Assembly (NCBI RefSeq): GCF_001908275.1
Contig: NZ_CP018620.1
Span: 1,240,001 to 1,304,000, forward strand
Direction of reading: 5' to 3'
DNA length: 64,000 bases
Origin: Paenibacillus xylanexedens
Lineage (GTDB): Bacteria > Bacillota > Bacilli > Paenibacillales > Paenibacillaceae
Shown: positions 50,644-59,286 of the stretch, piece by piece
Numbering within the stretch: the stretch's first letter is position 1
How the letters are laid out: each line of letters opens with the position of its first letter
Program-made: the position numbers and the translations under genes
Notes under the pieces: model-generated
Told to the model about the DNA's origin: nothing
The model's input: only the letters and a program-made list of their open reading frames with translations
Database searches by the model: none

Positions 50644-51191
50644 CAGATCCAATGCAACCGGAAAACTGGCCTTCCTGGGCGACAGAGTCGGTAGAGATTG
50701 CTCCGGCCAACCCCAACTGGGACGCACAGGCTCAGGAAGAAATCCTGCAACTCAAACGTCTTCTACAGCAGTTTAATATCCAACAATTCGAACATATCGG
50801 AAGCACGTCCATTCCAGGGTTACCCGCCAAGCCCATTATTGATCTGATGGCAGAGGTACAGTCATGGGACGACATGGATCTGATTGCGGATCAGCTGAAT
50901 CCGTTGGGCTGGAACTACGTTCCGCCTGAACTGGATGGACGGGAGTACAGACGATTTTGGGTCAGGGTTAAGGATGGCAAGAGAGCTGTACACCTTCATC
51001 TAATGCGCCCGGGGGAAGAACGCTGGGATCGTCAAATTCGGTTTCGGGATGTGCTGAGAAAACGCCCAGATCTGGTGGAAGCTTACGCCGTCCTGAAGGC
51101 AAAGCTTGCTGATGAGAACAAGGAAGACAGGGAATCGTATACCGCTGCCAAAACGCAATTTATTTTACAAGTGCTTGATGAAGGCGTGTGA
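50640..51191 (+). CDS. GrpB/UPF0157 family nucleotidyltransferase-like protein
   Basis: This 183-residue protein shows HIGSTSIPGLPAKPIIDLM (residues 57-75), the nucleotidyltransferase-fold signature of the GrpB/DUF984 family, and the HLHLMRPGEERW segment. GAGG lies upstream of ATG 50640. Members are linked to coenzyme A or nucleotide chemistry, but the exact reaction is not established here. It starts a long rightward gene run. Confidence 0.9.
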   Translation: MTDPMQPENWPSWATESVEIAPANPNWDAQAQEEILQLKRLLQQFNIQQFEHIGSTSIPGLPAKPIIDLMAEVQSWDDMDLIADQLNPLGWNYVPPELDGREYRRFWVRVKDGKRAVHLHLMRPGEERWDRQIRFRDVLRKRPDLVEAYAVLKAKLADENKEDRESYTAAKTQFILQVLDEGV

Positions 51192-51195
51192 TTGA

Positions 51196-51603
51196 TTGAA
51201 AAGCGTACTTATCAGAGACAGGCTGATCTATTTCTTCGCAGTCATGATGACCATGGCGGCAGGACTCGCATCCAGACACTTTGGTGAACGATTGCCGGAT
51301 TGGGTGCATGAACATTTCGGGGATGCATGTTGGGCGGGCATGATTTATTTCGGAGTACGCATGGTGTGGCCTCATCGCAGCTTGGTATGGGCGATGTGTT
51401 TGAGCTGTGTATTCAGCTGGATGATTGAGTTCTCGCAGTTGATTCAGACGCCTTGGCTGATTGAGATACGCTCTACCGTATTAGGTGCTCTTATTTTGGG
51501 ACATGGTTTTCTGGTGATCGATCTGATTCGATATACGGTCGGTATTCTGTGCATGGTTATGATAGATCGTTATTTCCTGAGAAATAAGATGGCTGGATCA
51601 TGA
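51196..51603 (+). CDS. DUF2809 family membrane protein
   Basis: This 135-residue protein begins at TTG 51196, five bases after the GrpB-like stop, with a weak ribosome-binding site (GAAGG), so it probably depends on coupling. It has four membrane helices and conserved polar positions (RLPDWVHEHFGDACWAGM, WMIEFSQL) matching DUF2809. The function is unknown. Confidence 0.8.
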   Translation: MKSVLIRDRLIYFFAVMMTMAAGLASRHFGERLPDWVHEHFGDACWAGMIYFGVRMVWPHRSLVWAMCLSCVFSWMIEFSQLIQTPWLIEIRSTVLGALILGHGFLVIDLIRYTVGILCMVMIDRYFLRNKMAGS

Positions 51604-51631
51604 ACTCAAGTGAATCATGGAGGTGTGCTGC

Positions 51632-52189
51632 ATGAATGTAGAAAAACTTTTTGCCGAATCGCCCGAATTCGAAACACAGCGGTTAAAGCTGAGGCGCCTT
51701 GGGATGGATGATCTTGATGAATATTATGCGTTTGCCTCTGATCCGCGAGTGAGTCAGCAGAGCTTGTGGAAATGCCATGAGACGGTGGAGGATTCAATTC
51801 AATATATTCAGCGGGTACTGGATAATTATGAACGGAAAACGGTACATATCTGGGCTTTTGTTTTAAAGGAAACAGAGACCTTGATCGGGAGAGGTGGCAT
51901 TTTCCATCTCAACGAACCCATGCAGAGTGCTGAACTGGGGTACGCAATAGCCAGCAGTCAATGGGGTAAGGGTCTCGCAGCAGAAGCGATGCAACCCATC
52001 GTGGATTATTGCTTTCGGGAATTGGACTGCAATCGGTTGGAGGGGAAATGTAATGCAGGCAACATAGGCTCTGCACGCGTAATGGAGAAGCTGGGCATGT
52101 CGTACGAAGGTTTGCTACGCAAACAGTTGAAGATCAAAGGTGTATTTACGGATCAAAAATTGTACTCCCGTATCCGGGATGATCTATAA
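51632..52189 (+). CDS. RimJ/RimL-type GNAT acetyltransferase
   Basis: A protein of about 185 residues with ETQRLKLRRLGMDDLDEYY, the acetyl-CoA motif AIASSQWGKGLAAEAMQ, and NIGSARVMEKLGMSYEG, all typical of RimJ/RimL GNAT enzymes. ATG 51632 follows GGAGGTG at six bases; a longer frame from 51617 contains that site. It could acetylate a protein N-terminus or small amine; the acceptor is unknown. Confidence 0.9.
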   Translation: MNVEKLFAESPEFETQRLKLRRLGMDDLDEYYAFASDPRVSQQSLWKCHETVEDSIQYIQRVLDNYERKTVHIWAFVLKETETLIGRGGIFHLNEPMQSAELGYAIASSQWGKGLAAEAMQPIVDYCFRELDCNRLEGKCNAGNIGSARVMEKLGMSYEGLLRKQLKIKGVFTDQKLYSRIRDDL

Positions 52190-52240
52190 TACTTCCAATG
52201 ACACATAGGGTACATCGCAGAAATTGAAGGAGGCGGAACC

Positions 52241-52570
52241 ATGATCTATAGTATTATTTCCCGTTCGTTGTGGGAGCAAGTGTCAAAGGGGAGTGAGTAT
52301 GCACCAGATAGCCTGGAGACAGACGGATTCATTCATTGTTCCACCAAGGAACAGATCCCATGGGTAGCCGGGCAATATTATGCAGGTCGCACGGATCTGT
52401 TATTGCTCAGTATTGATGAGAAGTCGTTAGAGCCGGAACTGGTATATGAGGATCTCTACGAATTGAATGAACTATATCCACATATCTATGGAGAGCTGAA
52501 TCTGGATGCTGTTCGCAAAGTCATCCCATTTGAACCGAATGCAGACGGTACATTCTCATTTCCTGAATAA
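52241..52570 (+). CDS. DUF952 family protein
   Basis: This 109-residue protein has the DUF952 pattern: SLETDGFIHCSTKEQI, DLLLLSIDEKSL and HIYGELNLDAVRKVIPF. AGGAGGCGG precedes the ATG. The domain shares a fold with ADP-ribose/tRNA-phosphotransferase-like proteins but has no established activity. Confidence 0.88.
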   Translation: MIYSIISRSLWEQVSKGSEYAPDSLETDGFIHCSTKEQIPWVAGQYYAGRTDLLLLSIDEKSLEPELVYEDLYELNELYPHIYGELNLDAVRKVIPFEPNADGTFSFPE

Positions 52571-52639
52571 AATAACATGTGACGCTTCTGTTTGAACATG
52601 ATCAGGGGTCATATTACTTTTCCGAAGGGCGGTTAACGG

Positions 52640-53230
52640 ATGGATATGAATCAGGTTTTTCTGGAGACAGCGGAGAAACAATTCTTGTATTACAAGCAGC
52701 TCGGGGAAAAAGCTATGGCACAACTGGATTCCGAGCAATTGTTTCAATCCTGGAATGAAGACGCGAACAGCATTGCGGTAATCGTAAAACATCTATGGGG
52801 CAATATGCTGTCCCGTTGGACGGATGTACTGACAACAGATGGTGAGAAACCGTGGCGTGAACGAGACGCCGAGTTCGTGAATGATATTTCTTCCCGGGAT
52901 GAGTTGCTCTCCAAATGGGAGGAAGGCTGGAATTGTCTACTCGAATCCATTCGTTCATTTACCCCGGAACAATTGTCTCATATCATATATATTCGAAATG
53001 AAGGTCATACCGTGATGGAGGCCATTATCCGGCAATTGGCACATTATCCGTATCATGTCGGGCAGATTGTATTTGCCGCGAAAATGCTCAAAGAAACAGC
53101 TTGGGACAGTCTCTCCATTCCGAGAAACGGGTCTTCTCAATATAATGGCGGCAAATTTGCCAAGCCGAAGGCACGCAAACATTTTACAGAAGATGAACTT
53201 CATATAGAAAAAGGTGAGGAACAACAATGA
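52640..53230 (+). CDS. DUF1572 (DinB-like) protein
   Basis: This 196-residue four-helix-bundle protein has three candidate metal-binding His residues: VKHLWGNMLSRW, HTVMEAIIRQLAHYPYHVGQI. This is the DUF1572/DinB-YfiT arrangement. Members are putative metal-dependent thiol transferases or hydrolases. Its 3' end overlaps the phosphatase gene by four bases. Confidence 0.88.
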   Translation: MDMNQVFLETAEKQFLYYKQLGEKAMAQLDSEQLFQSWNEDANSIAVIVKHLWGNMLSRWTDVLTTDGEKPWRERDAEFVNDISSRDELLSKWEEGWNCLLESIRSFTPEQLSHIIYIRNEGHTVMEAIIRQLAHYPYHVGQIVFAAKMLKETAWDSLSIPRNGSSQYNGGKFAKPKARKHFTEDELHIEKGEEQQ

Positions 53231-53817
53231 CTCAAATTGCATTGATTCGCCATGGAAGCACAGCGTGGAATAAGGAAAAACGTTCGCAGGGACAGACGGA
53301 TAATCCGCTGGATCAGGATGGCAGGGAACAGGCGGTATTACTTGCCGCGAGACTGGCCGAGGAATCCTGGGATGCCATCTATGCAAGTGACTTGGAGCGT
53401 GCAAGTGAGACGGCTCGCATCATTGGTGATCGCTTGGGCATTCAGGAGATTCATCTGGACCCTAGACTTCGCGAGATGGGTGGGGGACAGGTCGAAGGAA
53501 CAACGGAAGAGGAACGGTTAGCCAAGTGGGGAGCGGACTGGAGTACTCTGGATCTGGGACGTGAGCTTGCAGATGCAGGGACTGTTCGAGGCAGTGCGGT
53601 GCTTGAAGATATTGTACAGCAGCACCCCAATGGAAGAGTGATCGTTGTAAGTCATGGGGCCGTCCTGCGGAATATACTGCGAGGTCTGGTGCCTGAACTG
53701 GATATCAGCGTGAAACTGTCCAACACATCCATTACCCGGATCGCCAAGAATGAGAATACGTGGCAATGCGAACTGTACAATTGCAGCGTGCATTTGGATT
53801 CGCCCGGGGAGTCTTAA
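53227..53817 (+). CDS. Histidine phosphatase (phosphoglycerate mutase-like) family protein
   Basis: This 196-residue protein has the phospho-acceptor motif LIRHGSTAWN with H9, ASDLERASETARI, REMGGGQVEG and the second His in VVSHGAVLRN. It is a predicted phosphatase on a small phosphorylated metabolite such as a sugar or cobalamin precursor; specificity is open. The start follows AAGGTGAGG and overlaps the DUF1572 stop. Confidence 0.9.
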   Translation: MTQIALIRHGSTAWNKEKRSQGQTDNPLDQDGREQAVLLAARLAEESWDAIYASDLERASETARIIGDRLGIQEIHLDPRLREMGGGQVEGTTEEERLAKWGADWSTLDLGRELADAGTVRGSAVLEDIVQQHPNGRVIVVSHGAVLRNILRGLVPELDISVKLSNTSITRIAKNENTWQCELYNCSVHLDSPGES

Positions 53818-53820
53818 TAG

Positions 53821-54654
53821 ATGGATGCTCTGACGTTAAAACAAAAATTACAGCATATTCAGTCGTCTAATCATTCCATTGATCACGAGGAACAGCCTTA
53901 CGAATTGGCACTGTATATGATGAAGCATATTGGTAGTACTGATCCTGTCCTGCGGGATGAATTGATCTATGTTACGTTTGCAACCTGGATTGGACAGGGT
54001 GTATTTTCGGAAGATCAGCTAAGGCATATGTTGCAGTTGGCGCTGGACGATCAGCACCTGTTCTATGCGATCGGAGAGCAGGGAACGGATAGTGTGTTTA
54101 CGCGTACGTTCTCCGTATTGTTACTGCCTCCCATTCTGAATGTGGATCGTCAGCGACCTTTCCTGGACCAAGAAGATATCGCAGGGATTCATCATCGGTT
54201 GACTACATATCTGGAACGTGAAAAAGATGTTCGCGGCTACGCCGATAACAAGGGCTGGGCGCATGCCCCTGCACACGCGGCGGATGCGGTTGAAGACTTG
54301 GCACAATCGCCATATCTGGAGCGAACGGATCTGCTGGAACTTCTGCACGCACTCGCTGTAAAAATAACGGAATCAAGTGTGGTTTACATCCATGATGAAG
54401 ATCAGCGAATAGCGCATGCTGTGATTACCATTCTGCGTCGCAATCTGTTGGAGACAAAGGATATTACGACGTGGATCGATTCCCTTCATCAAGGAGACCA
54501 GGCGTTGAACAGATCACTTCTGGAAACCAGTCATAGGAACCTGAATGTGCGTCTGTTTTTACAGACACTGTATCTTGCGATACGTACAGAAGAAGATGAG
54601 CCGTTTCCGGCGGTTTGTTCACTGGTATTGCAGGCATTGGAGAGAGATAAATAA
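53821..54654 (+). CDS. DUF2785 family protein
   Basis: This 277-residue soluble, mostly helical protein shows GVFSEDQLRHML, VFTRTFSVLLLPPIL and RGYADNKGWAHAPAHAADAVEDLAQ, the conserved DUF2785 motif with clustered His and Asp. Its function is unknown. It begins four bases after the preceding stop, so it shares the transcript. Confidence 0.88.
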   Translation: MDALTLKQKLQHIQSSNHSIDHEEQPYELALYMMKHIGSTDPVLRDELIYVTFATWIGQGVFSEDQLRHMLQLALDDQHLFYAIGEQGTDSVFTRTFSVLLLPPILNVDRQRPFLDQEDIAGIHHRLTTYLEREKDVRGYADNKGWAHAPAHAADAVEDLAQSPYLERTDLLELLHALAVKITESSVVYIHDEDQRIAHAVITILRRNLLETKDITTWIDSLHQGDQALNRSLLETSHRNLNVRLFLQTLYLAIRTEEDEPFPAVCSLVLQALERDK

Positions 54655-54692
54655 CGATACGCTAAACGTTTGGAAAAAGGGGGAGATGGCGC

Positions 54693-55409
54693 ATGACCAA
54701 ACAGACGTATGCATGGACGGAAGAGATCTTATCTCCGCTGGGTGAGACAGCAGTTATCATCGATTGCGGGGATCACTTGTCTGAAGCGGTGCAGCGCAGA
54801 GTGATGTCTGTATGTGCTTTTTTGGAAAAAAGCAGTTTGCCAGCCATGATCGAATGGGTACCTTCATATACGTCCGTTACAGTATTTTATGATCCGTTCA
54901 TCTCCCCGTACCCCGAGTTATGCCGAATTCTGCTTCAGCAGTTGAATCAAATGAAGGAATCCGTACAAGACAAACCCAGAACGGTCACGATTCCCGTATG
55001 TTACGGTGGCGAATGGGGGCCTGATCTGAACTACGTTGCCAGTGAGCATGGACTGACCCCAGAGGACGTTATTGCGATTCATACATCCGGGGATTATCTC
55101 GTACATATGATTGGATTTGCACCGGGTTTTCCTTATCTCGGCGGGTTATCCGAACTGATTGCTACGCCCAGAAGAGCGACGCCGAGGCTCCGGGTTGAGG
55201 CGGGGACAGTAGGTATCGGTGGCAAACAGACGGGAATCTATCCGGTGGACACACCCGGAGGATGGCAATGTATTGGACAAACGCCACTCCGGTTGTTTCG
55301 GCCGGAAGAGAACGTACCGAGTTTGCTGGTAGCAGGTGATCGGGTTCGATTCAAACAGATTACGATGCAGGACTATCTGGCGTTGAAGCGGAAGGAGGGC
55401 GAACGATGA
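54693..55409 (+). CDS. pxpB: 5-oxoprolinase subunit B
   Basis: This 238-residue protein of the KipI/PxpB family shows TVTIPVCYGGEWGPDL, MIGFAPGFPYLGGL, TPRRATPR and QTGIYPVDTPGGWQCIG, the conserved active-site region. With PxpC and PxpA it hydrolyses 5-oxoproline to glutamate using ATP. GGGGGAG precedes the ATG. The stop overlaps pxpC by four bases. Confidence 0.94.
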   Translation: MTKQTYAWTEEILSPLGETAVIIDCGDHLSEAVQRRVMSVCAFLEKSSLPAMIEWVPSYTSVTVFYDPFISPYPELCRILLQQLNQMKESVQDKPRTVTIPVCYGGEWGPDLNYVASEHGLTPEDVIAIHTSGDYLVHMIGFAPGFPYLGGLSELIATPRRATPRLRVEAGTVGIGGKQTGIYPVDTPGGWQCIGQTPLRLFRPEENVPSLLVAGDRVRFKQITMQDYLALKRKEGER

Positions 55410-56437
55410 GTATTGAAGTGATTCGCCCTGGTCTGTTATCTACCGTTCAGGATGAAGGCAGAACCGGTTATCGCCGGTATGGTATTCATCCTGGCGGGGT
55501 CATGGACACCTTTGCAGCCAGAGCAGCCAATATGCTTGTGGGCAACTCCCGACATGCGGCAGTACTGGAGATGACGATGACGGGGCCAGAGCTTCGATTT
55601 CAGGAGAGCCAGCTAGTCTCGTTATGTGGAGCCGATCTGACGGCAACGGTGGATCATCTGCCTGTACCCTTGTGGCGTCCGGTGCTGGTGCGGGCTGGAA
55701 GTGTACTGAAGTTTGGTCAATGTCGTCATGGCTTGCGTGGATATCTGGCGATTGCGGGTGGAATAGCTGTGCCTGAAGTGATGGGCAGTCGAAGTACAGA
55801 CCTCAAGACAGGTCTTGGCGGTGTGGAGGGCCGAGCCTTGCGCGTGGGGGATCTGTTATCCATAGGTGAACCTTCTGGTGAAGCGCAAGGTTGGATGCAT
55901 CGTATGGAGCAGCAGGTAAAGGAGAGTGAGCGGGACCACCGAATATTGGCGCCTGCGTGGCTTTTATCTGAACGTGAAAGACCTGACTATTATGGGCAAC
56001 CTGTTATTCGTGTGATGGAGAGCAAGGATAGTTCGCTGTTCAGCCAAGAAAGTCTGGGACAATTCTATGCCGAAAAATACGTGATCTCTTCACAATCCGA
56101 TCGGATGGGCTATCGCTTACAGGGCTCCAGAGTGGAGCTGGATCAGCCCCTGGATCGACTGTCTGAAGCCGTTACCTATGGCACGGTGCAGGTGCCACCG
56201 GATGGTCAACCCATCATCTTGATGGCAGATCATCAGACGATTGGAGGTTATCCTGTCATTGCACAGGTAGCTCGGGTGGATATGCCAATCCTGGCTCAGG
56301 CTAGGCCAGGAACCCGAATTTCTTTTAAGAAGATTACGCATGATCAAGCCGGACAGTTGTATATGGAACAGGAAATCAATATGCAACTCATAGATAAGCT
56401 GATACGCAGAAGAATGGCAGGAATGGGGAGCGCTTAA
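55406..56437 (+). CDS. pxpC: 5-oxoprolinase subunit C
   Basis: This 343-residue protein of the KipA/PxpC family shows [36 protein letters not shown] and [11 protein letters not shown], plus [19 protein letters not shown]. It forms the carboxyltransferase-like partner of PxpB. Its stop overlaps the pxpA start by one base, so the three subunits are translationally linked. Confidence 0.94.
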   Translation: MSIEVIRPGLLSTVQDEGRTGYRRYGIHPGGVMDTFAARAANMLVGNSRHAAVLEMTMTGPELRFQESQLVSLCGADLTATVDHLPVPLWRPVLVRAGSVLKFGQCRHGLRGYLAIAGGIAVPEVMGSRSTDLKTGLGGVEGRALRVGDLLSIGEPSGEAQGWMHRMEQQVKESERDHRILAPAWLLSERERPDYYGQPVIRVMESKDSSLFSQESLGQFYAEKYVISSQSDRMGYRLQGSRVELDQPLDRLSEAVTYGTVQVPPDGQPIILMADHQTIGGYPVIAQVARVDMPILAQARPGTRISFKKITHDQAGQLYMEQEINMQLIDKLIRRRMAGMGSA

Positions 56438-57210
56438 TGAATACCTCGAAAACTTTGGATATCAATTGTGATCTGGGCGAAAGTTATGGTATATATCGCA
56501 CGCTGTCGGACGAGGCCATTCTACCCTTGATTACATCAGCCAATATTGCCTGCGGGTTTCATGCAGGGGACCCGGCTACAATGCGGATGACGGTAGAGAG
56601 GGCATTGGAGCATCAGGTGGCAATTGGAGCCCACCCCGGGTTGCCGGATTTGCAAGGGTTTGGGAGAAGACGTATGGACATTACGCCACGGGAAGCATAT
56701 GACATGGTGGTGTATCAGATCGGTGCGCTGGATGCATTTGTCCGGGCAAGTGGAGGGCGAATGCATCACGTAAAACCACATGGTGCTTTATACAATATGG
56801 CCGCAGAAGATGCGAAACTTGCTGAAGCCATCGCCGAGGCGATCTATCAAGTACAGCCTGATCTGTATTTGTATGGTCTGGCGGGCAGTGAGCTGATTCA
56901 TTCCGCAGATCGCATCGGTCTGCGCAGTGTGAGCGAGGTGTTTGCGGATCGAACCTATGGAGCGGATGGCAAGCTAACCCCTCGCAGCCAAGTCGGAGCC
57001 ATCATTGAAGAGTCGGGACAAGCAATTGCTCAAGTGCTTCGGATGGTGAAAGACGGCGTGGTTCTATCCACGGTTGGTACGTTGGTTCCCATTAAGGCAG
57101 AGACGGTCTGTATCCACGGTGACGGAGCAAACGCTCTCGCATTTGCTCAAGAGATTCGTCGTGTGTTGGAATCGGAAGGCATTAAATTATCTGCGCAGAC
57201 AACAGAATGA
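56437..57210 (+). CDS. pxpA: 5-oxoprolinase subunit A (LamB/YcsF family)
   Basis: This 257-residue protein starts with [13 protein letters not shown] and has [30 protein letters not shown] and [10 protein letters not shown], the conserved metal-binding and active-site motifs of the LamB/YcsF family. It completes the PxpABC enzyme that removes toxic 5-oxoproline formed from glutamine and glutamate. The typical transporter gene of some pxp operons is absent here. Confidence 0.94.
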   Translation: MNTSKTLDINCDLGESYGIYRTLSDEAILPLITSANIACGFHAGDPATMRMTVERALEHQVAIGAHPGLPDLQGFGRRRMDITPREAYDMVVYQIGALDAFVRASGGRMHHVKPHGALYNMAAEDAKLAEAIAEAIYQVQPDLYLYGLAGSELIHSADRIGLRSVSEVFADRTYGADGKLTPRSQVGAIIEESGQAIAQVLRMVKDGVVLSTVGTLVPIKAETVCIHGDGANALAFAQEIRRVLESEGIKLSAQTTE

Positions 57211-57280
57211 TACGCCTGTTCAGTAGAACAATAGTAGTATCAGGTTGTTCGGATTGAACTTTGAAATTGACAAGGAGTGA

Positions 57281-57748
57281 ATGAACAGAATGAAACCCAT
57301 ACGCAACTCGGCGAAAGCTGTCATTGTGCAGGATGGACGATTGCTGGTCATCCGGCTGGAAGACCAATATGGTACCGCTTATGTGTTCCCGGGTGGAGGA
57401 CAGGAGAAAGGTGAAGAACTCAAGGATGCGGTCGCACGCGAATGTCTGGAGGAGATTGGTCAGGCCGTGAACGTGGGAGAGCTGTTACATATCCGGGAGT
57501 ATATCGGAAAAAATCATGAATTCGCCGAGTGGGATGCAGATATCCACCAGGTTGAATTTTATTTTGCGTGCAGCCTGATCGATCCCGCTGCAACTATTTT
57601 TGAAGGCTCCAATCCAGACGACCACCAAGTCGCCGTGGAATGGATTGCACTTGAAGAGCTGTCCCAGATTCGTTTATATCCAAAAACCATAGGAGAGCTG
57701 CTGCTTAAATCGGATTCTTCATCAATCTATCTTGGAGATCTGAATTAA
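57281..57748 (+). CDS. NUDIX hydrolase
   Basis: This 155-residue protein has the NUDIX box GGGQEKGEELKDAVARECLEEIG (G-x5-E-x7-R-E-x-x-E-E-x-G) at about residues 38-60. It should cleave a nucleoside diphosphate linked to some moiety; the substrate is unknown. AAGGAGTGA is three bases before ATG 57281 and twelve before ATG 57290, so either start is possible. It is the last gene of the rightward run. Confidence 0.88.
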   Translation: MNRMKPIRNSAKAVIVQDGRLLVIRLEDQYGTAYVFPGGGQEKGEELKDAVARECLEEIGQAVNVGELLHIREYIGKNHEFAEWDADIHQVEFYFACSLIDPAATIFEGSNPDDHQVAVEWIALEELSQIRLYPKTIGELLLKSDSSSIYLGDLN

Positions 57749-58012
57749 AAAGATCCTAGGAACAATACGGGATAATCCCTTTATGTAAACATTTTAATAA
57801 TCAGCTTTGCCGATTTTGTCACGTTTGCGTACAGGTTTAAGGGATTCACCATAGGTGAGGTGGGTACACTATAAGTACAGGCTTATTACAGAGTTGCATT
57901 AAGCTGTCTCTAGTTATAAGCGATTAATGAACTGTCATTAAACAAAAAGAGATAGTAACAATTACACTTCTCTTTGTACTTTTATTAATCAACCTTAATT
58001 GGGAGAACGGTA
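57749..58012. other. Intergenic region, no gene identified
   Basis: I see a weak AAAGAGA/TCTCTTT hairpin near 57947-57977 that could end the pxp/NUDIX transcript, and a small CACC-ATA-GGTG hairpin. No coding sequence is convincing. Confidence 0.35.
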
Positions 58013-58075
58013 GACGTAGTGGAGGGGACGGAATCGATTCTGAGGAAGCGAAGTGTTCGCATGTATCTTGGATTT
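58013..58075 (+). repeat. Partial copy of intergenic repeat family 1
   Basis: GGGGACGGAATCGATTCTGA then GGAAGCGAAGTGTTCGC is a diverged left half of the element, directly before full copy D. It is similar to the half copy at 15691-15755. Confidence 0.55.
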
Positions 58076-58094
58076 TCAATCATATATCCTTTGG

Positions 58095-58264
58095 AATTAA
58101 GCATTCACACGATAACGGAGAGGACAGAAGAAACCTGAAAAAGCGAAGCGCTCGCCTTTATCACCGGATTTTCCCTTTAGAAAAAGGGAATCAAAAAAAT
58201 CTGGGGATAACAGCGATTGGAAGGTTGTTCTGTCATCGTAGTGCCAGTGTGAATCGGTTTTAAT
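58095..58264 (+). repeat. Intergenic repeat family 1, full copy D
   Basis: About 170 bp with ends ATTAAGCATTCACAC and GTGTGAATCGGTTTTAAT. It shares almost identical TCGCCTTTATCACCGGATTT and GGGGATAACAGCGATTGGAA parts with copy B. A further partial match (GATAACAGCGATCC) follows at about 58300. Confidence 0.85.
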
Positions 58265-58392
58265 CCAATGCATATGAGGAAGAGATCAGGATCATTGAGA
58301 GATAACAGCGATCCAAAGAACGATCCGTACCCGAAACGGCCGCCTACAAGAGTCCTTCCAATATACCTCCAAAACCGAAAGGAGCACTTCCC

Positions 58393-58809
58393 ATGAACCA
58401 GACTGAATTGGAACAAAACATTGTAAAAGCATTGGAAAACAACCCTTTTTGCAGCTTCTCCACTGTGGAGAATGGTAAACCGAAATCCCGCTATATGGCG
58501 CTTTTCAACGATGGACTGAACATTCATCTGGCAACGAACCGCCGTACACACAAAGTAGAGGAACTGGAGAATAATCCGAATGTTAGCCTGCTACTTGGTT
58601 ATGAAGCTGGTGGTTCCAAGGAAGTAGTTGAGATCGAAGGAACCTGTGAAGTGACGAAGAACGAAGGCTTGCGTGAGCAAGTGTGGAACGACGAACTGAA
58701 GGCGTGGTTCGATGGACCTAATGATCCAAACTATGTCATTCTGGATATCACCCCGACTCGTATTGAATACACAGGGAAAGATCATGAACATCATGTGTGG
58801 GAACAATAA
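58393..58809 (+). CDS. Pyridoxamine 5'-phosphate oxidase-fold general stress protein
   Basis: This 138-residue split-barrel protein shows NPFCSFSTVENGKPKSRYMALF, IHLATNRRTHKVEELENNPNVSLLLGY and IEGTCEV, as in GSP26/YdaG-type flavin-binding proteins. It probably binds FMN or F420-like flavin and acts in oxidative stress, but the reaction is unknown. AAAGGAG precedes the ATG. A terminator lies about 70 bases downstream. Confidence 0.9.
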   Translation: MNQTELEQNIVKALENNPFCSFSTVENGKPKSRYMALFNDGLNIHLATNRRTHKVEELENNPNVSLLLGYEAGGSKEVVEIEGTCEVTKNEGLREQVWNDELKAWFDGPNDPNYVILDITPTRIEYTGKDHEHHVWEQ

Positions 58810-58875
58810 TCCGAATATGAAAATAACCTCTGCAAAGTAGCGTCCTTATGCGAAAATACGCGCAGAGTTTAATCC

Positions 58876-58909
58876 AACCGTGAAAGCCATTATGGTTTCA
58901 CGGTTTTTG
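58876..58909 (+). terminator. Terminator after the PPOX-fold gene
   Basis: CCGTGAAAGCC and GGTTTCACGG pair around ATTAT, followed by TTTTT. Confidence 0.85.
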
Positions 58910-59031
58910 GTATGGATGAATAACGCTGAATTGGATATACATGTAAGACACATGTAATATACGTATTTTAAAGATAATAAGCACTATATACCTACTAAAA
59001 TGTTGAAAAAATTGTCGAAATCACGCATGAT

Positions 59032-59120
59032 AATGTAAACTTGCCTAGGTATGTGCGGGTAATGTAAAAAATAATGCTTTTCAATGACTGAACATTGCGT
59101 TATGATTTGGAATGTAAACG
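59032..59120 (+). promoter_or_regulatory. cpdB promoter region with three AATGTAAA motifs
   Basis: TTTTCA (59078-59083) and TATGAT (59101-59106) are 17 bp apart. AATGTAAA occurs at about 59032, 59061 and 59111, surrounding it. The rest of 58910-59286 holds no gene. Confidence 0.45.
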
Positions 59121-59286
59121 ACAAGCACAGACATAAATAGATGTTCATGTGAGATAAACTTACCTGGAATTCCGATGCATGTCATCAGAGCGTCAGTACG
59201 CACAACCCATGAAATCTATCTTTTTTCTGCGCTCTTCGTTTGCCCATTAATGCATGATTCAATGTACATAACCGGGAGGGGTTATT

